In this document: one piece after another, positions 1 through 5,914 of the stretch
Layout: every line of letters starts with the position of its first letter
Position numbering within the stretch: the first letter of the stretch is position 1
From: JAEZRQ01 sp049294415
Lineage (GTDB): Bacteria; Patescibacteriota; Patescibacteriia; Patescibacteriales; UBA12465
NCBI GenBank assembly: GCA_049294415.1
Contig: JBAQCS010000014.1
Coordinates: 1 to 10,631 of the forward strand
Direction: 5' to 3'
Length of the DNA: 10,631 bases
The notes under the pieces: model-generated
What the model was told of the DNA's origin: nothing
The model's database searches: none
The model's input: the letters and a program-made list of their open reading frames with translations, nothing else
Program-made: the position numbers and the translations under genes

Positions 1-42
1 AAAATATCTAAAGATATTGAAGAAGAAGCTGTAATTGAATAA
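1..42 (+). CDS. C-terminal end of an unidentified protein (partial)
   Basis: Frame 1 is open from the window edge to a TAA stop and encodes the tail KISKDIEEEAVIE. The tail is acidic and lysine-rich, as is common for disordered C-termini, and it is too short to assign a family. An intrinsic terminator follows 22 bases downstream, which fits a genuine gene end. Reading direction is opposite to the adk gene that follows, so the two converge. The call rests only on the open frame, the stop and the terminator. Confidence 0.55.
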   Translation, partial: KISKDIEEEAVIE

Positions 43-60
43 TTACTTTTAGATAAACAA

Positions 61-89
61 AAAACCGATTCATTGCGAATCGGTTTTTT
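61..89. terminator. Bidirectional intrinsic terminator between convergent genes
   Basis: CCGATTC (65-71) and GAATCGG (77-83) form a perfect 7-bp stem with a 5-base loop. It is flanked by AAAA on the left and six T on the right, so the stem extends into A-T pairs and has a U-tract on either strand (longer on plus). It sits between the plus-strand gene ending at 42 and adk ending at 97 on the minus strand, and probably serves both. Confidence 0.85.
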
Positions 90-96
90 GTTATAT

Positions 97-669
97 TTAT
101 ACTTTATCGATTAATTCGATCACCCTGTCAAAAACTTCTTGAGGTGTACCCTCGCCGTTAACTTCATGTAATTTATCACGCGTTTGATAAAAATTAATTA
201 AGTCGTTAACGTTTTCTCGGTATATTTCCAGGCGCTCCTTGATAACGGTTTCGTTGTCATCGGCGCGTCCAGAAGTTTGGCCGCGAAGTAATATACGTTT
301 AATAAGTTCTGAATCAGTAGCTGTTAGATTGATAGTTAAATCAATGTGTAAGCCTAGTGAAGCTAAAGCGTCTTCTAGAATTTGTGCTTGAGCTCCGTTT
401 CTAGGATAACCATCAAAAATAAAACCATTTCCTTGTGATAAATTAGCCTCTAAAGCTTTTTTTAAAACAGCGCTCATTAAATCATCGGGAACTAATTGGC
501 CGGCGGCCATAAAGCCCTCGACTTCTTGCCCTAAAGTTGTTTTTAAAGCGATTTCCTTGCGAAGAATCTCTCCAGTGGACAAAGGCAACAATCCATATTT
601 TTCTTTGATGTGCATGGCTTGTGTTCCTTTACCAGATCCAGGAGGACCAAAAATTACCAGATTAAGCAT
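97..669 (-). CDS. adk: Adenylate kinase, short-LID form
   Basis: Cytosolic enzyme that interconverts ATP + AMP and 2 ADP, maintaining the adenylate pool. From the chosen start the protein has 190 residues. Visible motifs are the P-loop GPPGSGKGT (8-16), the AMP-binding STGEILR (31-37), DGYPR (86-90; family consensus DGFPR) and GRADDN (134-139). The LID is reduced to a few residues around RGQTSGR, so this is the short type without the roughly 30-residue zinc-type LID found in B. subtilis and E. coli long forms. The frame is open up to a GTG at 708, but the ATG at 669 is preferred: it puts the P-loop at the usual distance from the N-terminus, and the predicted transcription start (about 710) would leave the GTG almost no leader. 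No Shine-Dalgarno is visible. It appears to be transcribed alone. Confidence 0.95.
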   Translation of the reverse strand: MLNLVIFGPPGSGKGTQAMHIKEKYGLLPLSTGEILRKEIALKTTLGQEVEGFMAAGQLVPDDLMSAVLKKALEANLSQGNGFIFDGYPRNGAQAQILEDALASLGLHIDLTINLTATDSELIKRILLRGQTSGRADDNETVIKERLEIYRENVNDLINFYQTRDKLHEVNGEGTPQEVFDRVIELIDKV

Positions 670-716
670 AATATTAAATTTAGTATCTAAGAAAAGAACG
701 ATGGGCACCGCGATTA

Positions 717-745
717 AGTATAGCGGAAATGGGTGGTGGTGTAAA
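717..745 (-). promoter_or_regulatory. Sigma-70-type promoter for adk
   Basis: On the minus strand, TTTACA (740-745) and TATACT (717-722) are separated by exactly 17 bases. The predicted start near 710 gives adk a leader of about 41 nt. Both boxes match the consensus at five of six positions. Confidence 0.7.
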
Positions 746-810
746 GTCTTGTAAAATAAGGTCTTTTATACTATCCATCTTTATTTTATCACCTTTTGGC
801 TAATTAGAAT

Positions 811-841
811 AAAAAAAAGGAAGTCTTTGGTAGACTTCCTT
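811..841 (-). terminator. Intrinsic terminator of the membrane-protein operon
   Basis: AAGGAAGTCT (817-826) and AGACTTCCTT (832-841) form a perfect 10-bp stem with a 5-base loop. On the minus strand it is followed by a run of U from the eight A at 811-818. It lies just beyond the stop codon at 847-849 and closes the three-gene unit 847-2727. Confidence 0.9.
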
Positions 842-846
842 GGTGC

Positions 847-1482
847 TTATTTTGAATAAGCTAATTTTTTCGGTTTGAACTTAAGATATACAATTAGCAA
901 GGCCAACCACAGCAGTAAGCCAGTTGAATTAATTATCTTCATGGGCCAAATGTTGGCCACAAAAGCATAACTAAGCCAGAATGAATTGGAAAAAATAGCC
1001 ACAATGGTTGGACCAGAATGGACCGAGCCAGAGTTTTTATTTTTCCAAATTTTGATTACTTGAACTAGTAGTACTCCATTAACTATCGAGCCAACTATTA
1101 GAAACAATAAATCTCTTTGCGGGAGAAATATTATTAACGGTAAGATGATGACAGAACTTAAGCCAATTATTTTTTCCATTAAACTAATTACTTGTAGTCG
1201 TAATAGATTAATAATAATGACTAGAGTCATAAAGCCAACAAAACCATTAATAGTTAAGGCCAGACTGTGTTCATAGAGACCGTAGATGATGACTGCCAGT
1301 GCTGCAAAACTGTAATAGGCAAAGAAGATGAAGGAAACTGATTCACCAGATCTACTTTTTACTATTTTTTCATTTTGTTTCCACATGGCATGAATTTGTA
1401 ATACCGTGAAAATAACGGTAGCGATGAAGGTGAATGTCAAAGCATTGGCTCCGAAATTCTCAAGTTCTTTGAATTTTACCAT
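847..1482 (-). CDS. PQ-loop/SWEET-like membrane protein with two repeats
   Basis: Predicted integral membrane protein of 211 residues with about seven hydrophobic segments. Residues about 14-96 look like one three-helix PQ-loop/MtN3 unit: a polar loop (QIHAMWKQNEKIVKSRSGESVS) followed by FIFFAYYSFAALAVIIYGLY. Residues about 125-200 repeat the plan, with VQVIKIWKNKNSGSVHSG and then an SFWLSYAFV segment. A hydrophobic linker (about 101-120) joins them, giving a 3+1+3 layout like eukaryotic SWEETs rather than the usual single-repeat bacterial SemiSWEET of about 90 residues. Family members move sugars, cystine or basic amino acids; the substrate cannot be read here. The canonical PQ dipeptide is not conserved in the loops, so the assignment is structural and tentative. 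The start codon overlaps the upstream gene's stop by one base (TGATG), indicating translational coupling. Confidence 0.6.
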   Translation of the reverse strand: MVKFKELENFGANALTFTFIATVIFTVLQIHAMWKQNEKIVKSRSGESVSFIFFAYYSFAALAVIIYGLYEHSLALTINGFVGFMTLVIIINLLRLQVISLMEKIIGLSSVIILPLIIFLPQRDLLFLIVGSIVNGVLLVQVIKIWKNKNSGSVHSGPTIVAIFSNSFWLSYAFVANIWPMKIINSTGLLLWLALLIVYLKFKPKKLAYSK

Positions 1483-2105
1483 CAGGCGGTTAGCATTTTT
1501 TCAATTTTAATCCACCCGGCCTGAATTAAAATGTTCTCATCCGCACTTATTTCCGGTGCATCTAAGAGTTTTTTAATATTCTCTTTTAATTCACGTTTGA
1601 AACAAGTTGCTAATTGTCCAGCATTGCCACTTTTTAAAATTACAGACATGATAAAGCTTAAACCATCTTTGGCAGTTTTTTCATCAAAATTACCTTCATC
1701 TTTCAAATGCTTAGTAATTATGTCTGCTAAAATTTTAGCATCCAGCAAACTGAGCGAGAAGGCAAAAATACTTTTAATAAGATCTTTTTTTTCTTGGTTA
1801 TTAACTAAATTTAATTCATCAAGAAATATACCAAAATAATCTAATGACCACTTTGGCGCAAACCTTTGATAGCTTTGTGTAATCATTTTATTTAAACTCG
1901 TAATTATTCTAACAGAATAATCATTTAAATTAGCCACAAAGACCATGGCGTCGTTGTTTTTTGATTCTTCGCTGGTAAGTTGACGGTAAAGTCTAATCTC
2001 AGACTCTAATTCACCAATTCTTTTATTTTTGACGATAAAAAAAGATATGAGAGTTACAATCGCTAAAGCTAGCAATGCACCTAAGACAATCATTAATGGT
2101 TCCAT
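1482..2105 (-). CDS. Membrane-anchored protein of unknown function, paralog of the next gene
   Basis: 207 residues. Residues about 4-25 (LMIVLGALLALAIVTLISFF) form one transmembrane helix followed by basic residues (KNKR), predicting a cytoplasmic C-terminal domain. The rest is mostly helical and charged. No known family is recognised. The C-terminal half aligns with the product of 2119-2727: both have WSL (about residue 86), EKKxxI, AKxxAxIxTK, then LAxxFxxEL followed by PxxxxDExIxIxA. The pair therefore looks like an old tandem duplication. It is the middle gene of a three-gene unit, 13 bases from the upstream gene and overlapping the PQ-loop gene by one base. No Shine-Dalgarno is visible. 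A partner or regulator of the PQ-loop protein is possible from context only. Confidence 0.75.
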   Translation of the reverse strand: MEPLMIVLGALLALAIVTLISFFIVKNKRIGELESEIRLYRQLTSEESKNNDAMVFVANLNDYSVRIITSLNKMITQSYQRFAPKWSLDYFGIFLDELNLVNNQEKKDLIKSIFAFSLSLLDAKILADIITKHLKDEGNFDEKTAKDGLSFIMSVILKSGNAGQLATCFKRELKENIKKLLDAPEISADENILIQAGWIKIEKMLTA

Positions 2106-2118
2106 GATTTAATTTTTT

Positions 2119-2727
2119 TTACGGTTTTACAATTTTTTTGGCATTAATCAGTTCGGCGGAAATTATTATCTTCTCGTCTTCCGTTAAATCTGGTCTTTTG
2201 AGTATTAATTCAATGCCAGCTGATAACTCAGAGTAAAAACTGCTCGCTAAACCCCTGCCAGTAATAGCTGAGAATATTAATTCTTTGCCTCTTTCAATAT
2301 GCTTGTAGTAGGAGCTATTATCAACCCTTAAATTTTGTTCGATATTTTTTGTAAATATCTCAGCAAATTTTTTAGCTGGTATGTCTCCCAAGGCATCAAT
2401 AAACCAAAATTTTATTATTTGACGCTTTTTTTCATTTTTGATTTGATCGATGTCCAGGTCATATCTACCCAGATTAAATAGGCTCCAATCGTTAATTCGT
2501 TCTTTTAAACACCATTTTAGATTACCACCCAATTGGTTGATAACATTGAATTTCTCTTTTTGGAGACGCTCAATGTCGAGAGAGTAAAATCTGGTACTTT
2601 GTTCAGGGCTAGTTAATTTAAACAGCAAACCCAGCTTAGCTTTATTAAACTTATCTTGGTTTCTATGAAAGATAACTAAGGCAATAATAATAATGCCTTC
2701 CGCAATCATAATAATTCCATTTTCCAT
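2119..2727 (-). CDS. Membrane-anchored protein of unknown function, first gene of the operon
   Basis: 202 residues. The N-terminus (residues about 3-20, NGIIMIAEGIIIIALVIF) is one hydrophobic helix followed by HRNQDK, so the remainder is probably cytoplasmic. The soluble part is charged, probably alpha-helical, and contains NDWSLFNLGRYDLD, NEKKRQIIKFW, AKKFAEIFTKNI and a C-terminal LASSFYSEL...PDLTEDEKIIISAELI segment. These blocks are shared with the downstream protein, making the two paralogs. I recognise no catalytic motif. The ATG at 2727 lies about 53 bases after the predicted transcription start. No Shine-Dalgarno precedes it. Confidence 0.75.
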   Translation of the reverse strand: MENGIIMIAEGIIIIALVIFHRNQDKFNKAKLGLLFKLTSPEQSTRFYSLDIERLQKEKFNVINQLGGNLKWCLKERINDWSLFNLGRYDLDIDQIKNEKKRQIIKFWFIDALGDIPAKKFAEIFTKNIEQNLRVDNSSYYKHIERGKELIFSAITGRGLASSFYSELSAGIELILKRPDLTEDEKIIISAELINAKKIVKP

Positions 2728-2786
2728 AATAATGTGTTTTTTTTGAGGTTTATATTAATTTTTTAATGTCCTTTTATTAACTGCTT

Positions 2787-2815
2787 ATATTACGATAATA
2801 GTTTATTTTTGTCAA
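2787..2815 (-). promoter_or_regulatory. Strong sigma-70-type promoter of the membrane operon
   Basis: On the minus strand a perfect TTGACA (2810-2815) and TAATAT (2787-2792) are separated by exactly 17 bases. Predicted start is near 2780. The -35 box almost touches the terminator hairpin of the upstream tRNA-Lys gene, so the two units are packed end to end. Confidence 0.85.
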
Positions 2816-2816
2816 A

Positions 2817-2845
2817 TAAAAAACAAGCTATTAACTTGTTTTTTT
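2817..2845 (-). terminator. Intrinsic terminator after tRNA-Lys
   Basis: ACAAG (2823-2827) pairs with CTTGT (2835-2839), and the stem extends through flanking A and T runs. On the minus strand the hairpin is followed by a U-tract. The core is only 5 bp with two G-C pairs, so it is moderate in strength, but it lies directly downstream of the tRNA. Confidence 0.65.
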
Positions 2846-2848
2846 ATG

Positions 2849-2920
2849 TGCGCCCAGGGGGATTTGAACCCTCGACCATCTCGTTAAGAGCGAGCTGCTC
2901 TACCACTGAGCTATAGGCGC
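2849..2920 (-). tRNA. tRNA-Lys (anticodon CTT)
   Basis: A complete cloverleaf on the minus strand: acceptor GCGCCTA/TGGGCGC, D-arm GCTC/GAGC, anticodon loop CTCTTAA and a T-loop TTCAAAT. The anticodon CTT reads AAG codons. Length is 72 nt including the discriminator A. The 3' CCA is not encoded (the next bases are CAT), unlike in the two neighbouring tRNAs. The T-stem has one A-C mismatch (GAGGG/CCCCC), and the outermost anticodon-stem pair is G-A. Confidence 0.92.
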
Positions 2921-2931
2921 GTATATTATTT

Positions 2932-3606
2932 TTAAATAATCTTATAAATTTGTTCTACCCACGTCATTATGCGGTGTCTAGTGTTTTCTATTCCTTTGCC
3001 AAACACCTGAATTCTGATGATGCCATGAGGCAGAATATTCTTACGATGTCCTGTGCCGGCTGGTTTTATAAAGCTTTTACCAAAGTTTTGTAATGGGATT
3101 CCAGTTAGATTTGACCAATATTTCTTTATCGCTAAATCATCATCTTGAGCGTGTATATGTAAATAAGCTTTTATCTGACTCTGATCAATGCTTAAAAATT
3201 TTTTAAACCATTTAATCATTAATAGTATTATTCTTTCGTCAGAATTAGCCACGTACAGGCCAGTTGTTTTGCATCCTTCAGCCCAATATAACATGGCGCC
3301 AGCTACTAAGAAAGTAAAATCATCCAGATTCTTATGGTTTATTTCTTTTTTAGCTAAGGCTTTGACTTTACGAATTTCTTCTACTCTAATGTCGTGTAAA
3401 CGTTTTGAGCCTAGCTCTAGAATTTGTTTTCGGCCGTTATACAAGCTATCTTGTTGAGACTGAGACAATTCTATATCTTTGCACCATAGACTGATATTAC
3501 TTTTTGACGTAGAACATTGCTTGGCTATGTTTCCATAACTCAAGCCATTTTGTCTAAGTAGTCTAACTTCTTCGTATAAAATTTTATTTTTTGGCTGTCG
3601 AACCAT
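2932..3606 (-). CDS. HTH protein with LAGLIDADG-like (homing-endonuclease-like) domain
   Basis: 224 residues. Residues about 8-45 form a resolvase-type helix-turn-helix: RLLRQNGLSYGNIAKQ, then STSKSNISLWCK as the likely recognition helix. A charged helical linker (about 47-92) follows. Residues about 96-215 contain FLVAGAMLYWAEGCK, then NSDERIILLMIKWFKKFL and IKKYWSNLTGIP. This pattern resembles the LAGLIDADG-like half found in HTH-linked uncharacterised proteins of Patescibacteria and Actinobacteria. In this reading, D or E at the end of the first helix (E110) would be the metal ligand. It could act as a DNA-binding regulator or a nuclease; the sequence does not decide. It lies between two tRNA genes and ends 11 bases before tRNA-Lys, so they are probably co-transcribed. 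The promoter at 3626-3654 leaves a leader of only about 13 nt. Confidence 0.65.
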   Translation of the reverse strand: MVRQPKNKILYEEVRLLRQNGLSYGNIAKQCSTSKSNISLWCKDIELSQSQQDSLYNGRKQILELGSKRLHDIRVEEIRKVKALAKKEINHKNLDDFTFLVAGAMLYWAEGCKTTGLYVANSDERIILLMIKWFKKFLSIDQSQIKAYLHIHAQDDDLAIKKYWSNLTGIPLQNFGKSFIKPAGTGHRKNILPHGIIRIQVFGKGIENTRHRIMTWVEQIYKII

Positions 3607-3625
3607 ATATCTTTGTTATATAGTT

Positions 3626-3654
3626 ATTGTACCAAAAAAATAATGAACTGTAAA
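3626..3654 (-). promoter_or_regulatory. Probable promoter for the HTH gene and tRNA-Lys
   Basis: On the minus strand TTTACA (3649-3654) and TACAAT (3626-3631) are 17 bases apart, each one mismatch from consensus. The predicted start near 3619 gives a leader too short for a Shine-Dalgarno, consistent with none being visible before the ATG at 3606. Confidence 0.6.
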
Positions 3655-3667
3655 TTGCCAATAAGGC

Positions 3668-3744
3668 TGGTGGCTGGGGAGGGGCTCGGACCCTCGACCT
3701 TAGCGTTATGAGTGCTACGCTCTAACCAGCTGAGCTACCCAGCC
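3668..3744 (-). tRNA. tRNA-Met (anticodon CAT)
   Basis: Cloverleaf on the minus strand: acceptor GGCTGGG/CCCAGCC, D-arm GCTC/GAGC, anticodon loop CTCATAA, T-arm GAGGG/CCCTC with loop TCCGAGC, discriminator A and an encoded CCA (3668-3670). The paired G1-C72 excludes the initiator type. It resembles elongator tRNA-Met, but a CAT anticodon can also belong to tRNA-Ile2 with a lysidine-modified C, which sequence alone does not exclude. The anticodon stem has an A31-C39 mismatch next to the loop. Confidence 0.9.
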
Positions 3745-3752
3745 AAATTTTA

Positions 3753-3793
3753 AAAAGAAAAAAAGCTTACAAAATATTAGGCTTTTTTCTTTT
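3753..3793 (-). terminator. A/T-rich terminator-like hairpin upstream of tRNA-Met
   Basis: AAAAGAAAAAAAGC (3753-3766) and GCTTTTTTCTTTT (3781-3793) are complementary with a single bulge and a 14-base loop. On the minus strand the hairpin runs into a U-rich tract. It may end the HU/tRNA-Arg transcript. However, the tRNA-Met promoter start falls inside its first arm, so a full hairpin forms only in read-through RNA. The stem is almost all A-T, so strength is doubtful. Confidence 0.35.
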
Positions 3794-3816
3794 ACATCAT
3801 AAATGTTTATGATGTA
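3793..3816. repeat. 11-bp inverted repeat inside the tRNA-Met promoter
   Basis: TACATCATAAA (3793-3803) and TTTATGATGTA (3806-3816) are exact reverse complements around a 2-base centre. The spacing is too tight for a good RNA hairpin, and the element lies over the -10 box rather than in the transcript. It therefore looks more like a binding site for a dimeric DNA-binding protein. Confidence 0.6.
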
Positions 3817-3824
3817 CTTGTCAA
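3796..3824 (-). promoter_or_regulatory. Promoter for tRNA-Met with an overlapping palindrome
   Basis: On the minus strand a perfect TTGACA (3819-3824) and TATGAT (3796-3801) are 17 bases apart. Predicted start is near 3789, 45 bases before the tRNA. A near-perfect palindrome with 11-bp arms (3793-3803 and 3806-3816, centre TG) covers the -10 box and most of the spacer. Confidence 0.7.
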
Positions 3825-3844
3825 TAATAAAAAGCTTAGATTAT

Positions 3845-3921
3845 TGGTGCGCCCGGCAGGATTTGAACCCACAACCCCTTGGTCCGAAGCCAAGTGCTCT
3901 ATCCAGTTGAGCTACGAGCGC
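3845..3921 (-). tRNA. tRNA-Arg (anticodon TCG)
   Basis: Cloverleaf on the minus strand: acceptor GCGCTCG/CGGGCGC, D-arm GCTC/GAGC, perfect anticodon stem CTTGG/CCAAG with loop CTTCGGA, T-arm GTGGG/CCTGC with loop TTCAAAT, discriminator A and an encoded CCA (3845-3847). The anticodon TCG reads CGA-type arginine codons. It lies 42 bases after the HU stop with no obvious terminator between, so it is probably transcribed with HU. Confidence 0.93.
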
Positions 3922-3923
3922 AT

Positions 3924-3951
3924 GGTAAGAATTACAACCTAATTTCTTACC
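3924..3951. repeat. 8-bp inverted repeat between HU and tRNA-Arg
   Basis: GGTAAGAA (3924-3931) and TTCTTACC (3944-3951) are exact reverse complements with a 12-base loop. No U-tract follows on the minus strand, so this is not a standard terminator. In an HU-tRNA-Arg co-transcript it could protect the HU mRNA end or mark a processing site (inference). Confidence 0.45.
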
Positions 3952-3963
3952 TGTAGGGAATAA

Positions 3964-4251
3964 TTATCTCTTTCCCTTGAGAGCTTGTTTTAAGTTGTAA
4001 CCTGTCTTGAATTTAGCTACTTTAACTTCAGGAATAGTAATTCTTTCGCTTGGTTTTTGAGGATTAACACCACCTCTAGAATAACGCACGCGAGATAAGA
4101 AAGTACCGAAACCAGTAATAGTAACCTCTTGACCATTCTTTAACTCACTAGTGATTGTGTCAGTTAAGACATTAATCATTTTTTCAGCTTGCTTCTTGTT
4201 GATGCCTTCGACATCCTTAGCTAATTTTTCGATCAGTTGTGCTTTGTTCAT
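3964..4251 (-). CDS. HU/IHF-family DNA-binding protein
   Basis: Nucleoid-associated histone-like protein that bends DNA as a dimer. It has 95 residues, slightly longer than the usual 90. The N-terminal helical dimerisation part is MNKAQLIEKLAKDVEGINKKQAEKMI. GFGTF (47-51) is the family signature. The DNA-embracing arm contains GGVNPQKP (60-67), with the intercalating proline in NP (63-64). The end, FKTGYNLKQALKGKR, matches the usual FxxGxxLKxA plus a short basic tail. HU versus IHF cannot be separated by sequence, but a single HU is usual in small genomes. It has its own promoter just after rny and no Shine-Dalgarno. Confidence 0.95.
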   Translation of the reverse strand: MNKAQLIEKLAKDVEGINKKQAEKMINVLTDTITSELKNGQEVTITGFGTFLSRVRYSRGGVNPQKPSERITIPEVKVAKFKTGYNLKQALKGKR

Positions 4252-4283
4252 AATTTTAAACTTTTAGTTTTTTTGCTGTCTTT

Positions 4284-4312
4284 ATTATAGTAAAAGGATT
4301 TTTTTATTACAA
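4284..4312 (-). promoter_or_regulatory. Promoter for HU (and probably tRNA-Arg)
   Basis: On the minus strand TTGTAA (4307-4312) and a perfect TATAAT (4284-4289) are 17 bases apart. Predicted start is near 4277, giving HU a leader of about 26 nt. The -35 box begins five bases after the rny stop codon. Confidence 0.8.
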
Positions 4313-4316
4313 GCCC

Positions 4317-5831
4317 TTATCTAGCATATTCAGTGACACGGAGTTCACGGATGACATTAACCTTGATTTCACCTGGGTATTTCAATTCAGTTTCAATCTT
4401 TTTAGCAATATCACGGGCTAAATCATGAGCTTTTAAGTCATCAGCTTCTTCTGATCTGACAAAAACTCTAACTTCACGACCAGCTTGGATAGCGTAAGCT
4501 CTTTCAATGCCGTCAAAAGAAGTAGCAATCTTTTCTAATTCTTCTAATCTTTGAACATAATTTTCGTAATTATTATTACGAGCACCAGGACGAGCCGAGG
4601 AAATAGCATCAGCTACTTTAACAATCACAGACACAAGTGAAGCTGGGTGATCATCATGATGAGTAGCGATTGGATCAATTATTTCTTTAGCTAAATTATA
4701 TTTCTTAGCAATATCACGTCCAATTTCAGTATGATTACCTTGAACCTCATGATCAACGGCTTTACCGATATCATGAAGTAAGCCACCTTTCTTAGCTAAA
4801 GTCACATCAGCACCTAATTCTTCAGCTAGAATGGCTGATAAATGAGCTACTTCAACAGAGTGTCTTAAAGCGTTTTGACCATAACTAGTACGATATTTTA
4901 GACGACCTAAAATTTGTACTAATTTAGGATCAAAGCCAGTTACACCTACTTCATACATAGCTTCTTCACCAGCTTTTTTGATATCAGTAGCGATTTCTTT
5001 CTTAGCATTTTCTACCGCGTCTTCAATTTTAGTAGGATGAATTCTGCCGTCTTTAATTAAGTAGTCTAAAGTCTTTTTAGCAATATGACGACGAATTAAA
5101 GAAAAGCCGGAAATAGTAATAGCATTAGGAGTATCATCAACAATAATTTCAACGCCAGTCATTTGTTCAATTGATTTAATGTTGCGGCCTTCGCGTCCAA
5201 TAATACGGCCCTTCATTTCATCACTTGGTAAATCAACGGTAGTAGTAGTTAACTCCACAGTGTAATCAGAGACCATTCTTTGCATGGCTAGCGCCATAAT
5301 ATCTTTAGCTTTATCAGCTAAATGGTCATCACCTTCATTTTCCATTTTTTGTAATCTGGCCTTTAAATCATCAGCACAGTCTACTTCAATTTTTTTAAGT
5401 AAGATGTTTTTGGCTTCATCTTTGCTTAAAGCTGAAATTTCTTCTAATTTTTGCTCTTGTTCGTCTTTTAAAGTTTTAATTTTTTCTTTAATTTCTTGAA
5501 CTTCAGCTACTTTGTCGTAAAGTTTTTGTTGTTTGTCTTGTAAATCGATTAGTTTTTGGGAGAAAGAATTTTCTCTTTGTTCTAAACGACTCTGTAAATC
5601 ACTGATTTCTTGTCTTCTTTTAGATTCCTCTTTTTTAGATTCATCAATAATTTTTAGGGCTTTATCTTGGGCACCTAACATTACTTCTTTTTCTTTGAGT
5701 TTAGCGTCGTTAATGATTTTTTCGGCTTTCTGCTCGGCTCCGTCAACTTTTTTGACAGCCAAGTTTTTGTATAAATAATAGCCAATAAAAAAACCACCAA
5801 CTAACAAAACTACATACAAAATGTATTCCAT
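4317..5831 (-). CDS. rny: Ribonuclease Y
   Basis: Membrane-anchored endoribonuclease that starts mRNA decay in bacteria lacking or supplementing RNase E. It has 504 residues, close to the 520 of B. subtilis. In order: an N-terminal transmembrane helix (about 3-21), a long charged coiled coil (about 30-165), a KH RNA-binding domain with the GxxG loop GREG (212-215), and an HD domain. The HD metal residues are visible as H324 in RHS, H353-D354 in LLHDIGK, the histidine of GNHTEIG (367) and H391-H392 in ATHHDDH. The ADAISSARPGARN segment (408-420) and the C-terminal GEIKVNVIRE are also conserved. No Shine-Dalgarno precedes the ATG, and no convincing promoter was found upstream. The leader contains a terminator-like hairpin. 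Confidence 0.97.
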   Translation of the reverse strand: MEYILYVVLLVGGFFIGYYLYKNLAVKKVDGAEQKAEKIINDAKLKEKEVMLGAQDKALKIIDESKKEESKRRQEISDLQSRLEQRENSFSQKLIDLQDKQQKLYDKVAEVQEIKEKIKTLKDEQEQKLEEISALSKDEAKNILLKKIEVDCADDLKARLQKMENEGDDHLADKAKDIMALAMQRMVSDYTVELTTTTVDLPSDEMKGRIIGREGRNIKSIEQMTGVEIIVDDTPNAITISGFSLIRRHIAKKTLDYLIKDGRIHPTKIEDAVENAKKEIATDIKKAGEEAMYEVGVTGFDPKLVQILGRLKYRTSYGQNALRHSVEVAHLSAILAEELGADVTLAKKGGLLHDIGKAVDHEVQGNHTEIGRDIAKKYNLAKEIIDPIATHHDDHPASLVSVIVKVADAISSARPGARNNNYENYVQRLEELEKIATSFDGIERAYAIQAGREVRVFVRSEEADDLKAHDLARDIAKKIETELKYPGEIKVNVIRELRVTEYAR

Positions 5832-5892
5832 ATTTTATGTGGTTGTTTTTAGGTATTGGTAGTGGAGAATGATAAATTTAGCCGTTTTTACT

Positions 5893-5914
5893 AAAAAAGA
5901 CTAGGCCGCTAGTC
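5893..5914 (-). terminator. Terminator-like hairpin in the rny leader
   Basis: On the minus strand GACTAG (5914-5909), loop CGGC and CTAGTC (5904-5899) are followed directly by six U (5898-5893). The stem is perfect but only 6 bp. It lies about 60 bases before the rny ATG, so if rny transcription starts further upstream it would act as an attenuator. If rny starts downstream, it would insulate rny from antisense transcription. Confidence 0.5.

Noticed and set aside
557..754. Plus-strand open frame opposite the start of adk
   Set aside because: It is antisense to well-conserved adk codons, with no ribosome-binding site and no recognisable protein features.
680..778. 32-codon minus-strand reading frame (starts MDSIKDLILQDF) upstream of adk, with AAGGTGAT before its ATG
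   Set aside because: The strong adk promoter lies inside it, no promoter was found upstream of its own start, and it stops 11 bases before adk. The N-terminus faintly recalls DUF721 proteins but is too short to support a gene.
1531..1839. 102-codon plus-strand open frame opposite the anchored paralog
   Set aside because: The minus-strand gene has an anchor, a paralog and operon context; this frame has none.
5284..5778. Two plus-strand open frames opposite rny
   Set aside because: They are serine/leucine-rich shadows of the rny coiled-coil coding sequence, whose Lys/Glu codons read as Phe/Ser on the opposite strand.
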